Shown here: positions 1 to 43,700 of the stretch, piece after piece | Layout: each line of letters starts with the position of its first letter | Numbering within the stretch: position 1 is the first letter of the stretch | NCBI GenBank assembly: GCA_051294375.1 | Contig: CM119264.1 | Location: 15,711,473-15,775,472, forward strand | Direction: 5' to 3' | Source of the DNA: Paraspadella gotoi | Taxonomy: Eukaryota > Chaetognatha | DNA length: 64,000 nt | Made by a program: the position numbers and the translations under genes | The notes under the pieces: generated by a model | Databases searched by the model: none | Told to the model about the DNA's origin: nothing | What the model saw: the letters and a program-made list of their open reading frames with translations, nothing else

Positions 1-160
1 ATAACCTTGAACCGAGCTGAAAGAATTGTTCGAGTCCCAGGTTCGGATGCACCTGCGTTGGGTTGCGTCTCGAGAAACTGAGGTGTCTTCGAGGGGCGTC
101 GAGATTTGTGTAGCAAAAAGGCGCCATTTGGTGTCGCACCTCTTCGTTCTCATCCACTGT
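1..160. other. GC-richer segment at window edge, unassigned
   Basis: The first 160 bases are much richer in C and G than the next 300. They may be an exon or leader cut by the window edge. No frame gives a recognisable protein. From 161 to 480 there is only AT-rich sequence with TATATA runs. Confidence 0.2.
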
Positions 161-483
161 TTCATATTTGGTTGGTTATATTTCGTGCAATTTTCATAAA
201 TACTATATATTACTATATATTATATAACTATAATATACTAAATATATATTACTATATATAGTATATATTTTTACGAGTAAATGAGAGAATAGCTTGAATA
301 TCAAATTTACCCCGCGTAAATAGTCTTCCATCTATTTCAGGCGAACTGGCAGACAATTTCCAAAATATACCATTCCTAGATCACCGCAACTAATAGGCAG
401 TGTCAAATAATCTCAAGTTTTAAATTTTTACTTTATTTAAACAGTTTATTCATCATTATGGAGATTATTCATCTCACCCACAA

Positions 484-783
484 CTTTTACGATCGGCTTG
501 AAGCGGCATAGATCCGAAGGGATCCGCTGCTTCCGGTTTTGGAGGCGGCCGGACGATGTCGCAGAGACGCTTCATCGACAAGGTCAGTTTGAGTCAGCGT
601 CTCCTGAGTTTCGCAGTTTTGACGGCGGGCGGCGAGCCAGCGTCGACGCCAGGGCGGCGCAAGTGGCGCCTTTCGAAGACGTCGACGAAATGCGAAAAAG
701 CTTCTTTTAGAAGAGCGTCGACCGTCTACGTCCGCTTTAGGAGAAGCATCGCATCAGAGTCGCAACTAATGGGAACAACATTA
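484..783. other. GC- and CpG-rich island, possible exon of unknown gene
   Basis: Stands out from AT-rich surroundings by many CG dinucleotides. On the + strand an ATG at 556 opens MSQRRFIDK and reaches a possible donor AAG|GTCAGT at 583; the frame stays open to 795. On the - strand a frame of about 75 residues is also open. GC-rich DNA keeps several frames open by chance, so I cannot choose a strand. It could be a CpG-rich promoter, a first exon or a repeat. No family is recognised. Confidence 0.3.
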
Positions 784-788
784 AAATT

Positions 789-1010
789 TCAGTGAACCAA
801 TTTTAAATTACATTTTCTCTTAATGATCTTATTATAAATGAGATGCTCAATGAAAGAGTTGCATCCGCTATTGTAGCAGACTTTGACGATTATTGCTGCC
901 ATCAACATTACGCTTGTTTGATCCTCCTCTTCGATAAGCTTCTTTACGAGCAAGTCATGAGGCCAATACGTTTCAACGTCGAAATCTTGATTCGGATCTT
1001 CAACAAGGAT
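789..1010 (-). CDS. Possible terminal exon of unrecognised protein
   Basis: The - strand frame ending in TGA at 791-789 is open beyond 1010. It reads VEDPNQDFDVETYWPHDLL, then an acidic stretch (KKLIEEEDQTS), then a hydrophobic helix-like run (VMLMAAIIVKVCYN). Mixed composition with few Lys/Asn/Phe runs is unlike the low-complexity shadow frames nearby. Upstream, polypyrimidine and GAAG near 999 could be an acceptor. I recognise no family. It could be a real last exon or a decayed one. Confidence 0.35.
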   Translation of the reverse strand: MLVEDPNQDFDVETYWPHDLLVKKLIEEEDQTSVMLMAAIIVKVCYNSGCNSFIEHLIYNKIIKRKCNLKLVH

Positions 1011-1798
1011 TAAAGAAATAAAAATTAAGAAATACAGGGTGGGACCATATATCGAGACAAAACTTAACGTCCCTGCCCTGTTCTGAACGATTTTTGAGAT
1101 ACAATAATAAAATAGTTGCCAAAGATTTCTTGTCTAAGGGCGTTGTGGATGTTTTCAAATCATTGTCATTTTTATACGCGCACCTTACATTGCCATAGCT
1201 ATTATAAGCCATACTTGTTAATATTTTTCAGTGGTCGTTTTTGAACATGCAGTTGTTATTGTCTCTATCTTCAATTGACCTGATTTTAAGCTTTTCATCA
1301 CTGTCCAAGATTAAAACTTATTTTAATTTTTTTTCAGGTTAAGCTAGAACAAATTTTAAAAAGATTTTAACAAACCGTACCTGCTTACTTCAAATATTAT
1401 TTTAACCGAAATGCAATGTACACTTTGCCAGAAGCAATATTATACTATAATTGAATATTTCTAAATAATATTTAACTGTTATGCCTTGATTAGATTAAAT
1501 AATAATTTTTTCAAACATTATACTTCCAAACCGCGCGGAGAAAATCGAGCAGTTGCTTTTACTGCATCAAAAAAAAAGCATTGCATTAAAGAATTTCAAA
1601 AAGATTAAAATATTAAAATATAAAAATATTATACAGATATTTATTCAGATTTTTAAAAATAATTAAGAGTTTTTAGAGCTAATTGATTTTTTAAATTGAC
1701 CTCTATATATGGTCCCAACCCCTTGTAAATGATGTAATAACATCTCATGTAATCCAACCAATAAATCAATGACCTTTTGAAATTCCCAAGCTCGACAA

Positions 1799-1919
1799 TA
1801 TATATATACCTCCCTCCTCCAGCGTCTCTCCATTCGCCACATCATAAATCCGCGCTTTCCAGCAGTTGAGCGATCGTCGGTGTGTCAGTGTTTATCTGCG
1901 ATGAATAATGGTAAAATCG
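1799..1919 (+). promoter_or_regulatory. Candidate TATA promoter and short first coding exon
   Basis: A run of TATATATATA at about 1799 is followed by a GC-richer leader and ATG at 1902. ATG AAT AAT GGT AAA ATC ends at a strong donor, GTAAGT, at 1920. The layout fits a core promoter with a six-codon first exon. It is upstream of IMPDH on the same strand and could be its start, but it ends in phase 0 while the exon at 8567 needs phase 2. At least one further exon would then be needed, possibly in the gap at 2409-2600. The link to IMPDH is inference. Confidence 0.3.
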
Positions 1920-2040
1920 TAAGTAAAAAAGTTCATAATTGTATTTAAAATTACTAAAAAATAATAGAAAGAAATATTTATTATTTAAGTGCGAAAACTA
2001 AAAATCATACAACTATACTGAATAAGGCGTAGTAAAATTT

Positions 2041-3403
2041 CTCAATTTAACTTTAATTAAAATTCTAAAGTGAGGAACGAACAACATTATTACTAATGAA
2101 CATTTATGTTAATAAAACAATTTATAATTAAATTTCAATTTACGCAGTAGGCCATATTTATACTAGTACTACCAATAATGTTAAATTTCCAACAGTTTTT
2201 TCTAAGATTTTTTTGCAGAAAAAAGAAAAAAACAAAAACAAAATATTTGGATCGTTAATAAAAAGTTGTAAAAAGAAATATTACATCTTTGAAAAATTCC
2301 TTCATTAAGTGGGTCAAAAAATTAGAAAAAGCTATATTTTAAGGCTGAAAATTAAAATTTTATATATTATAGTTTTTTTAATTTTTAACCCACTTAAAAG
2401 AAAATATANNNNNNNNNNNNNNNNNNNNNNNNNNNNNNNNNNNNNNNNNNNNNNNNNNNNNNNNNNNNNNNNNNNNNNNNNNNNNNNNNNNNNNNNNNNN
2501 NNNNNNNNNNNNNNNNNNNNNNNNNNNNNNNNNNNNNNNNNNNNNNNNNNNNNNNNNNNNNNNNNNNNNNNNNNNNNNNNNNNNNNNNNNNNNNNNNNNN
2601 ACGAGGAATTCAAATCTGCAATCAAAATTAAGAAAAGTCTCTCTTGAAATTTTTCCTTTTTATAAGGATTGTACTATATATATAATGATATATATAATAT
2701 ATATGTATATATAAATATTTTTTTTTTCGACCAAAGTGTTTTTACTCCCGAAATGACATTATGTATCGGTTTGTATTCTCAAGGGCTATCAATTGCACCC
2801 AAATAAGTTATTTTAAAAAATCGCTACGGGGTGGATCAAAAGCGCCAGTCACGTGACTTCCGGTCATCTTTAAATTTTTTGCTTTCATGTAATTTTATTT
2901 CAATAGACAAAAATTAAAAGACAAAAATAGATAAACTGGCAATATTAGAAAAATAATATTTGAGAAAAATAATATAAAATACTTAATTAGTCAAAATAAT
3001 TAAGAAAAACTAAATGTAAATGTTAATCAAATTAAATGTTATAACGATAATACTGAATAAAATTAAGTTTTGTTGGCTATTATTTTAGTTGTATCCATTT
3101 AGCAAGTTACATGGTGACAATTTTACAAGCGCCGGTAGAAAAACGCTGTCATTTGCAAACCCATGAAGATTTTTTTAATGTTAAATATAAATTTAAAAGT
3201 AAAAACCCAAACTATTTATATATGCAAATTTTATCAGAATCGACTTTGATATGCCTCAGCAATGATCGCAGGAAGATGGATTTGAAAATCGTCTCTAATT
3301 TTAAACACTTTTTTTTAGATTTAATTTTTTTTCTCTTACTTTCAGTAAGTTTTCTATTAGGCATAGCGAATTTCCTTTCTTTTCGTTGTGTTTGGATTAG
3401 TAG
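2041..3403. other. AT-rich intergenic or intronic sequence
   Basis: Apart from the gap, this holds AT-rich DNA with ATATAT runs near 2670-2710 and no supported gene. The 112-residue open frame at 3111-3449 overlaps repeat sequence found again near 5840-5885 and is not a gene. Confidence 0.5.
2409..2600. other. Assembly gap (192 N)
   Basis: Run of 192 N, a size estimated by the assembler. Flanks are AT-rich, with ACTTAA and TTTTTAACC motifs of a dispersed repeat. It lies where a missing 5' exon of IMPDH could be. Confidence 0.99.
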
Positions 3404-3446
3404 AAATAAGTTTGAGTTTATTTGCAACAACGATTTTATTAGTACA

Positions 3447-3495
3447 TAAGGACGTACTGTTCGGCTTTAGTTACAAGCCTTCTTCAGCGTCATAG
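3447..3495 (-). ncRNA. Hammerhead ribozyme-like motif, degenerate
   Basis: On the - strand: CTGAAGA, stem II AGGCTT/AAGCC with a 7-nt loop, then GAAC where the core needs GAAA. The changed adenine should weaken or abolish cleavage. Partner of the + strand motif at 4550. Confidence 0.55.
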
Positions 3496-3543
3496 AGAAA
3501 AATTGTTTTGTGAACTTTTACAAATTATTTGTGCAAAGGAAAA

Positions 3544-3546
<3 letters not shown>

Positions 3547-3587
<41 letters not shown>

Positions 3588-3740
3588 TAGGGCAAAGTTT
3601 CCAACACGAGTGAGAAAAGAATAGTGGTCAGATGTGAGGACAGGTCAAGGTGAAGACAGATTGAGTTAGACTGTGAAAAGAAATTAAATGGTGAAAAATT
3701 TTGAGAGAGAGGGAGAGAGACAGAGAGAGAGAGAGAAAAA
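3547..3740. repeat. (GA)n microsatellites
   Basis: Runs of GAGAGA at 3547-3582 and 3705-3735 inside the left cassette arm; matching (CT)n runs lie at about 4318-4352 and 4470-4497 in the right arm. Confidence 0.9.
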
Positions 3741-4549
3741 AAAGGAACATTAGTAACAATACATTGTGCAATGTAAACAAAGATAAATGATTTAACTAAC
3801 AGTGAAAAAATATTTTTAACATTAAACTGCTTAATAAATAATTGAGTATAAAACAGTGAAATTGAAATGTGAAAGGAAAGAGAGAATTAAGTTTGGAAGA
3901 TATTAATGTGGAAAGTGAAATTTAAGAATTAAGAAAGAGCTCAAAATGAGACATCAGGGTAGCCTTTGGACTCTTCCCGCAAGGAAGCCTACCCAGTCCA
4001 TCACATACAGGCTCAATCGATATGACCTCTCAGCCACTGACGCGCCAATGACTCGACCACATCGTCACTACCTCTCATTTGCTTCAACCAAAGGGGGCCA
4101 GCTCATTTTGAGCTCTTTCTTAATTCTTAAATTTCACTTTCCACATTAATATCTTCCAAACTTAATTCTCTCTTTCCTTTCACATTTCAATTTCACTGTT
4201 TATACTCAATTATTTATTAAGTAGTTTAATGTTAAAAATATTTATTTCACTGTTAGTTTAAATCATTTATCTTTGTTGTACATTGCACAATGTATTTGTT
4301 ACTAATGTTCCTTTTTCTTTCTCTCTCTCTCTCTGTCTCTCTCCCTCTCTCTCAAATTTTTCACCATTTAATTTCTTTTCACAGTCTAACTCAATCTGTC
4401 TTCACCTTGACCTGTCCTCACATCTGACCACTATTCTTTTCTCAACTCTGTGTTGGAAACTTTGCCCTATTCCTGTCTCTCTCTCTCTCTCTCTCTTACT
4501 TTTCCTTTGCACAAATAATTTGTAAAAGTTCACAAAACAATTTTTCTCT

Positions 4550-4600
4550 ATGACGCTGAGAAGCTTGTAACTAAAGCCGAAACATGTACTCCTTATGTAC
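4550..4600 (+). ncRNA. Hammerhead ribozyme-like motif, damaged core
   Basis: CTGAGAA at 4556-4562 stands where the core needs CTGANGA, so the invariant G8 is lost. Then stem II GCTT/AAGC, CGAAAC and ATGTA, a GUA cleavage site. Probably inactive. Confidence 0.55.
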
Positions 4601-4867
4601 TAATAAAATCGTTGTTGCAAAATAACTCAAACTTATTTCTACTAGTAAGTTTTCTGAAGAAATTTGAAATAAAATAATATTAATATTATTATTTTACGAA
4701 TACTGTAGTATAAAATTTCACTGGCCCAGCTTTAATTCAATTAGGATACTCAAAAACGAGACATCTTTTTAAAAATCAATAGCTGGAGAGTAAATTTATG
4801 ATTTTTATCAATTGTGATTGGCTATCTTAAATCCTTTTTTCTCAGGCTCTTTCATGATACTTATATT

Positions 4868-5480
4868 AGAGCCAAACTTCGTCAATGGGGTGGGCAGAAG
4901 TTTGATTTGGGAACCTTTCCAAATGAAACTTCATACATTTCTGAGAAAACGTTCAATGGAGCAAAATTTTCTAAAATGGCTAGAAGCATTAGTAATTAAT
5001 TTTTTAATATTTATTTATAGATAGGAAATGTCAAAAAAAATTTTTGAATTTTTTATTTTTAAAAGCGGATTCAAAATAGCTTATGAAAAGTTATCTACAC
5101 AAAGTATAATTCTTTTTTCAATATTTTGATGATAAGTGGGTTAAAATTGAAGAAAAACCTTAAAAATCATCATCATCATCATCATCCGATGATTTTAGCA
5201 GTTTTTACTAATTTTTAGTAATAAAACATCAAAATTTAAAAAGTTGTAATTAATATTTTTGCTTAACTTTTAAGCTCTATCAGAATCAATTAAAAAAACT
5301 TAAAATATCAAAAAAAATTTTTAACATTATATAGCAATATAATAATATTAATTAGCGAATTACTCATGGTTCGGAACATTTTTGCAAACAAATATTTTAA
5401 CACAATAATTAATACCAATAATGGATTAGTTTAATGCTGTTCCATTATAATTTGAAATTTGGTCGGCTACCGCTACTTAT
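4868..5480 (+). repeat. Dispersed repeat R5, copy 1
   Basis: Begins with AACTTCGTCAATGGGGTGGG and contains CAAATGAAACTTCATACATT, a CATCATCATC run and a terminal TTGGTCGGCTACCGC. Other copies are at 15135-15740 (-), 29450-29855 (+) and 45432-46012 (-). No coding capacity seen. Confidence 0.8.
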
Positions 5481-7019
5481 ATAAATAATAATATTTTGTT
5501 ATAATAATTTAAACAAGTCATATATTTTGAAAAAAGATTTAAAATTTTAAATAATTCACTTTTGACACTCTTAATTGAACCAAGGGCTAAAGGGCTTTTT
5601 GAGGATATTAATATTGTTAATATTTTAATAAATACTTTGTTTAAAAAAGTGCTAAAAGTTCTAAAAAAAAATTGAATTTAAAAACAGCGAGTTGGAAAAT
5701 GAAACCCAGTTTGAAAAGCCAATTTTCTCCACTCATTGTCAAGGCATATCTTAACTGATCAATAAAAAATTTTAACACATAAATAGTTTGTATTTTCTAC
5801 TCAACTAATTTTTAAAATCAATGAAATAACCAATGGTTTGCAAATGACAGCGTATTTCTACCGGCGCTTGTAAAATTGTCACCATGTATACAGAATTTTA
5901 TTTTGACTTTATTTTTTATTTATTTAATTTTTTATGTAAATTTGATTTTCATACTTATTAAATTGGTATTATTAATAATAAATTAAATAATAATAATAAT
6001 AATATAAATTATTTATACATTTAATAAATGGGCTATCTTGCCCCTGACTTTGGAGAGGCTATGGTGGTTTAAGGCCTGCATCTTATAAGATAATGAAATA
6101 GCAGGTCCCTGCAAGTTTTTAACCGACTCTCTGAATTCTTGATTTTCCTATCAATATCAATATATTCTTATAATAAGCACAGTTTCATATAAATATAGAT
6201 ACTAATATAAGCTAATTTTAACAGTGGCACCACTTAACAATTTTCCTTGCCTCCATGCAAGCCACTGAAAGGGAAAGCAGTGATTGAACGTTTCACATTA
6301 TATGTATATAACGCAGTGTATAACGCTGCCAAAGATGTCAGAATAGCAACAATGTAATCGCTCAGGACAGAATAATACTATGGCAAAAGGTGACGAAACA
6401 ATTCTATTTCAGCTGAAAAATTCCTTATTTTAAATTTATTTGAAAAAAATTGATTAAAAGTTATCCCAATATATGATTGGCTTATGATTGCTGTACGGTT
6501 AAGTATTTTTATATATAATGAAAAAATTTTAAAAATATTAATTTTTGGCTAATTAGTTTCTGTTGTTGAGGGATTCATATTTTGATATCTCTGCTAAAGA
6601 TGCCTTAGAAACAATCATTGCATTCGGTGCTTTTGTTATTCGTCAGATCATTTCGGATATTGATCCTTCATCTTTTTCAAAAGAAGATTCTGATCCTACC
6701 TGGTAACCAAGTAACAAAAAAATATAAAGTTCCTGAGGTAATCAGCACCATTTTAAATCAAAAGAGCTGGATCAAACCTGTCCTTGAATACATTCTTTTT
6801 CCTTACTAATAAAAAATGTTAAGAGATATAAATATTATAAGGAATGAGTAATGATCATTAGTTTAGTTTTGGAAAAACTGCAGAGAGTTTTAAGTTTTTC
6901 TTCAGTTGTAACTGAAGGTAACTTAAGGTAACATACCATCTTGGAAAATGAATAAGTCGCCAAATGTTAAAGTTAGTTAATTGTATATTAAAATTTAAAT
7001 ATAACATAAAAAATGGGTA
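5481..7019. other. Repeat-rich AT DNA with a fragment of repeat M1
   Basis: Includes a diverged M1 fragment at about 6019-6155 (TATCTTGCCCCTGACTTTGG and AAGATAATGA motifs). The open frame at 6618-6809 has no recognised product. Nothing else is supported. Confidence 0.5.
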
Positions 7020-7600
7020 TCAATATGTAGTGTGAACTCCCTTGCTCTTCACAACTTCATTTATTCTGTTCGGCATTGACTCAGAGCGACTGCAGGTATT
7101 CCAAGGAGAGGTTATCCCAAACTTTTTTGATAAGTTGTTTCATGGCTTGCAGAGATGTTGGACGTTCGTTTCTCAGTCGATTTTTCATCTCTGACCACAC
7201 ATTTTTGATCGGATTGAGATCCGGAGAGTTCCCAGGCCAGTCGGGTAGAAGTTTAACCCCATTTTGGCGATGCCACTCTTGTCTCCTTGGCTCGATGCGG
7301 AGGGGCGTTATCTTCCATAAAAACTCCACCTCGGACGAATTCCTTTATCTTCGCTTCCTCCATAATTTCTCTGTATTTGGCGCCATCAACGCGTCCCAAA
7401 ATGAAGATTAACTTTGACTTGGCACGGGAAGAGATTGCACCGAACACCATGACCTTCGGTTGCTGCTTAACCGTCAGCAATATGCAATTAGGATGCAATG
7501 CTTCGCCGACGCCGCTGCACACTTCGAAGATTCACTCTTAGCTGCTTAGATATGGAAGTATTCTTGATACTCACTTTGTGCATATCGCTAAACAAAATAT
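7020..7600 (-). pseudogene. Tc1/mariner-type transposase, 5'-truncated and frameshifted
   Basis: On the - strand, pieces of a Tc1-like DDE transposase appear in order: FSD (first catalytic Asp codon at 7586-7584), MVFGAISSRAKSKLIF, VFMEDNAPPHRAKETR (second Asp), then in another frame NGVKLLPDWPGNSPDLNPIK and NVWSEMKNRL, then in a third frame ESMPNRINEVVKSKGVHTTY and TGA at 7022-7020. The third acid should be Glu in NPIENVW but is Lys here. At least three frameshifts (near 7520, 7280 and 7080) and loss of the N-terminal DNA-binding half mean it is dead. No terminal repeats were identified. Confidence 0.9.
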
Positions 7601-7604
7601 ACTG

Positions 7605-39444
<31,840 letters not shown>

Positions 39445-39562
39445 ATTGACTGGTTGTTTTTGGTTTTATAAGTTGGCAGAATGATTTACTAACAATAATA
39501 ATATTCTTTATATGGTTCTAAATTTTAAACGTAATCAGTAATGTATCATTCGTAGCTTCTCA

Positions 39563-39572
39563 NNNNNNNNNN
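39563..39572. other. Assembly gap (10 N)
   Basis: Ten N directly after the IMPDH 3' region; the 3'UTR may continue in unassembled sequence. Confidence 0.99.
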
Positions 39573-39901
39573 AGGACTTCTAACTTCAACTTCTACTTCA
39601 CTTCACTTCACTTTACTTCAACTTCTTCACTTCACCACTTTTACTTCACCTTCACAACTTTACCTTCACTTCACTCTTTACTTCTTCACTTCTCTTAACT
39701 ACAACTTACAACTACTTGTCAAGTCCTGGGCTTCGCCTTTGTGGCCGAGACTTTGTCGTCCTCATCTATTGAGCTTCATAGACCGGCGCCATCGTCTCCT
39801 CTGCGCCATTACGCCACAAATACCAACGCTTTATTTGGCGTAGAGTTAGCCCGGAAAAGTTAGCAAGTCAATGAAACCACTCTCCGAACTTAGTTCAAAC
39901 A
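39573..39901 (+). mobile_element. LTR 3' part (family L), cut by a gap
   Basis: Matches 62775-63045: CTTCACTTCA runs, GTCCTGGGCTTCGCCTTTGT, ACGCCACAAATACCAACGC and the end CTTAGTTCAAAC. Confidence 0.75.
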
Positions 39902-40494
39902 CGAGTCATGAAAAGTGTTAGATTAATAAAACCTAAAAATATCTGGCTATTAAAATTTTAATTGAGCTTATAACTCGCATAAAATGAAATCTATGATATT
40001 TAGTAATGCGGCTTTAAGCAAGAGTAGTCTTATCATTGACAGTAAAGAAGAATGTATTGTAATTAAATGTAGACCATAGAAGAATATAAATAAAACTACT
40101 TGGCTGACCGTCATTTCGTGCAAACGAAAACTAGAGGTCAGTTAAATAGGTAGAAGCATTCCTTCGTCTTCTGTCTCCGATGACGCCTGGGTTCCTATGT
40201 ACCATCCTAAAAAAATACTACAGGGACTTTAATCTGGAGCGATACGAAAAGACTTGATTAAACTCGTAATTCTTTCACTTTATATTATTTTTATAACATT
40301 ATTATTAGTTATAAAACTACTTGACGTTCATGTGACTAAAAAAATGTTAAAATTTTCTAATAGTATAATCAAGCGCGGAATCACTTTTCTTCATTTTTTT
40401 CGTCCAAATTTTAAGTTTTTAACAATTTTTAACGCTTATTGTGAAGTTATCTGATATAAAAATAAAAGTTTTGGGTGATAAAAAGTAAGTTTAA

Positions 40495-40970
40495 GATTGG
40501 TTATTTCAAGGAGTTGCGCCGCATTACTTATCTTATCTTTAAAAACAAAAGGCGGCGCCAGTCGTCGCTGAGATTTGATTTTTGAGCAACAAATTAGGCA
40601 TTAGGCCGGAAGAAGTTCTCTCAAATAATGGTTAAGCGACTGTTAGAGAATATGAAAATAAGAATAATTTTTAAATCTTATTAATAAGCGCACGGAAGCA
40701 TTTAAAGATTATTTTATTACTATATAAAGTTTATGAATTAGTTCATTGGGTTATTATTTTAAAGTTGTATTGAAAATCGATTTAGTACTAAAAGGATTTT
40801 TTTTTGAGAGAACTAGAAGTTATAAAAAGTGTTTAATTTTGGCCAGCCTTAATAAGCAAGATATAAGCGTTTTTAACGTAAGTAGGACAGACCGACGGAC
40901 AGACATACCGACCGACCGAAAAGTGACTCAGAGTTGCTCCGTGAGTACTCGCTGCGCAACTTAAAACTTC
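40495..40970 (+). mobile_element. HINE-like repeat family K, copy 3
   Basis: GTTGCGCCGCATTAC, AAAAGGCGGCGCCAG, GTAGGACAGACCGACGG and hairpin GTTGCTCCGTGAGTACTCGC...GCAACTT. The 72-residue frame at 40746 is a shadow. Confidence 0.7.
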
Positions 40971-41180
40971 AATAGTAATTAAGTTAGGTTTTACATAACT
41001 ATTATATATCAACAAAGTCGTCTTTCATAATTTTTTTCTCTCAAGCTGAAATTTTTATTTTTCATAGATTTTAAAGGGAAAACGTGATGATTATTATCAA
41101 GTATTATTCATATTATAAAATTTGGCAACATTTTACTTTCACCGACTGGGGTTTTGGTGTCTTGAAAAGCCATTTAAAAT

Positions 41181-41852
41181 TTTTAGTCGGATCTGCTTTC
41201 AGCAGATTCCGACTCTATAATTCACTTTGTCGGTCCGACCCCTCAATCTTGTCGGGCATTCACTTATATCATGTCAGAACATCGAATTATGATAAATTAT
41301 GCACCAAAAAAAAATGATGTCCGTCCGTCCCACCTTAGCAAAAAACACCAATTACTCGTGATTGGATGGATGGATTCAAATGAAATTTTGTGTGTGGGTA
41401 GGGAAGTGTGTGATTGAGCTGGATATGAAGTTTCGATGGAATCGTCCGAGTGGAAATGAGTTTAAATAAATAAAAAAAAATATATTTCACTATTTGAACA
41501 CCAATTACTCATGAGTGGATGGGGTGATTGACTTGAAATTTTGTATTGGGTAAAAAAGTGTGTGATTAAACTGGAAATCAAGTTTTGATGGAATCGTTAG
41601 AGTGGAAATGAGTTTAAATGAAAAAAACAAAGAACCTGTTTCACTAATTGATTATGCTTATTTTTATTTTAAATGTAAATTCAAGATGTATTAATTAATC
41701 AATTAGTCAATTAATTAATCAATAATTAATCAAAACAAACATTTTAGATCATATTAATTAATTAATTGCCTAATTAATTAAATAATTAACTTGAATTAAT
41801 TAATTACTGATAATGATCGTGGGCAGATCCGACATTGTTTACTCAAACTTAT
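41181..41852 (+). mobile_element. HINE-like repeat H, near-complete copy
   Basis: From terminal hairpin TTTTAGTCGGATCTGC...GATTCCGACT (reverse orientation) through GTCGGTCCGACCCCTCAAT, AATTATGATAAATTATGC, GTCCGTCCGTCCCACCTTAG, two units of about 150 bp (GATTGGATGGATGG ... GGAAATGAGTTTAAA), ATTAATTAATC repeats and the other terminus GGGCAGATCCGACATTGTTT. Confidence 0.8.
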
Positions 41853-42477
41853 TTAAAATAAAAAAATGTCAAAAAAAAACAAGTATGGGTAATTTGACTA
41901 TTCGAGGTCCGCAACCAACCTTAGCTACCAAAATAGGCCAAAATGAAGTACGAATTCAGAAGGAATGAGCTCCTCTCGATTCCGAAAATGTATTCACTTT
42001 AAACATTTGATGCATTCTACCCCATTTTATATCGGTTTTAATTATAATATAAATAAAAGAAACCTATCTGAAGAGTTGCAGGTCAAATGAAAAGGCCAAT
42101 CCATCTGATATTTTTTATGAATTCTTTTATTACTGAATTAGAAAAATGTAATAGAGAGACATTTTTAAATTTCAACTTGTATCCTTGAAAATCAAACGTT
42201 TTTAAACTTTAACCCTGAATTCTTTCTAACTGGAAACGCGTTTATCAAAATGTCTCTCTATTACATTTTTACAAATGTTTTTAAGATTGCTAATCAAATT
42301 TTTAATTCAATATTATTGCAGTCGTTTAGGCTGCAACTCTTCAAATTCAGTGTAGATTCATTGTAGCTCGAATTTCTTTACCATCTATTTAACTGAAGAT
42401 TTTGTTCATGCTGGAAAACCAACAGAGTAACGAGATTAATTGTTTAATTCTCCCTTCTAAATTATCGCCATACCGCG

Positions 42478-43237
42478 TGTGTTGAACTAATCGTGAGAAG
42501 TGGCGTTTTGAAAATTCTTAACTGGTGGAGACTAGGCTATTCCTGCGCATTGAAGACACATTGGAGTCGGGTATAAAAAATGGCGCAGAAGAGACGATGG
42601 CGGCCGGTCAAGGACGCCCTGGAGATGACGACGACAAAGTCTCGCGTAGATGACGTCGGCTAAGGCCGAAAGGACGACGATCTACGAAGCCCAGGACTTG
42701 ACGAATGTAGATGTAGAGTCATGATGCTGCTTGATCTTGTTAAGAGAAGTCCTGGGCAAAGAAATAACAAACATTTATCACAAACTCAGGCAATATATAT
42801 ATAAAGTTTTAAAGTGTCTTTCTTACTTGTTTCTGAAGCCATAAATATACAAAAATAGAGATGCTTCTCTCATAGAAAGTCCACACGAAACCAGCGATCA
42901 ACAAAAAATGAGATTCCGAGATATCTAATCAAGAGTTTCTATGCTCTGAAAAGGAACTAAAAAACCCAGTGACAACTTTGAGATCTGAAGATGCACGTGG
43001 CCCAGAATTCGATTAAATCTAATGCGAAATCTATCGAAATCAGGGCACCGAATCAGAATAGCTGTAACACTGCTTCGGAATTCTGTATAAGTATAAACAA
43101 AGAAGAGCCTAAAGATTCTGTTGATCGCTGGAATGGAAGCATTTTCGATGTCAGTAATAAAGAGCAAAGAGCAAGGGGAAAGAGTTTAGAAGAAGCTGGA
43201 TTTTTTCGTCATAATTAGAGATAGTTATTTGTAACGT
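42478..43237 (-). mobile_element. LTR-like element (family L), diverged copy
   Basis: Inverted, diverged copy of the solo LTR at 62328: starts TGTGTTGAACTAA, has GGCGCAGAAGAGACGATGG, AGGCTAAGGCCGAAAGG-type sequence, TTACTTGTTTCTGAAGCC and GATAGTTATTTGTAACG. Frames inside are shadows. Confidence 0.7.
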
Positions 43238-43634
43238 TCTTACCTAGAAATTTTTTAACAACCCAAGATTGAAAAACAATTTAAAAAATGTGCTTACCGC
43301 ATTTGACTTACAATTTTTGTGGTATTTACCCATGTTAAAGAAAAAGTGATTGAAAAACAGGAATGTTTACATGTAAATAAATAACTGTATTGTTTTTGTG
43401 ATTACTGATACTATATAGTGTATTTCTCGATATATTAGCTCTAATGCATTGATGATTACGTATTATTATGCTGAATGACCTTTCCTCTTAATCCATTTAA
43501 TTTTGTTTTCTCTCTAGTTTTTTTCAGTTTGCATAATTTTTTTTATTTCTTCATTTTTTATTTGTTGAAAAAAATATTTTTGTATTATTTCTTCAAATAA
43601 TTACTTTAAATTTATTTTAATTTCATTTTAAACG

Positions 43635-43700
43635 GTTAGAAATTGGGTTAAGAGTGGTTAGGGATTAGGGTTAGGTGAGGGTTTAGGGGTAGTTAAGGGA
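43635..43700 (+). repeat. Telomere-like GGTTAG cluster
   Basis: GTTAGGGATTAGGGTTAGG-type units, followed at about 43840-43890 by GTCAGCGAATGTA and CCGGTCGGCGAAAGTA. Same arrangement as 16250-16460. Confidence 0.7.

Larger units (their letters stand above)
3404..4650. mobile_element. Inverted cassette bounded by two hammerhead-like motifs (Penelope-type terminal repeats)
   Basis: Arms 3404-3946 and 4104-4650 are inverted copies. Both run from an outer TTTGAGTT / AACTCAAA block through a hammerhead-like core, a (GA)n or (CT)n tract and an AATTAAGTTTGGAAG segment to the inner CTCAAAATGAG. The spacer 3947-4103 resembles 16600-16720. Opposed hammerhead-containing terminal repeats are a known trait of Penelope-like elements, which carry inverted pLTRs. 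No reverse transcriptase lies inside, so this is a remnant or a non-autonomous form. Confidence 0.7.

Noticed and set aside
3111-3449. 112-residue + strand frame as a gene
   Set aside because: Phe/Leu/Lys-rich low-complexity translation of AT-rich DNA overlapping the cassette end; part recurs near 5840-5885.
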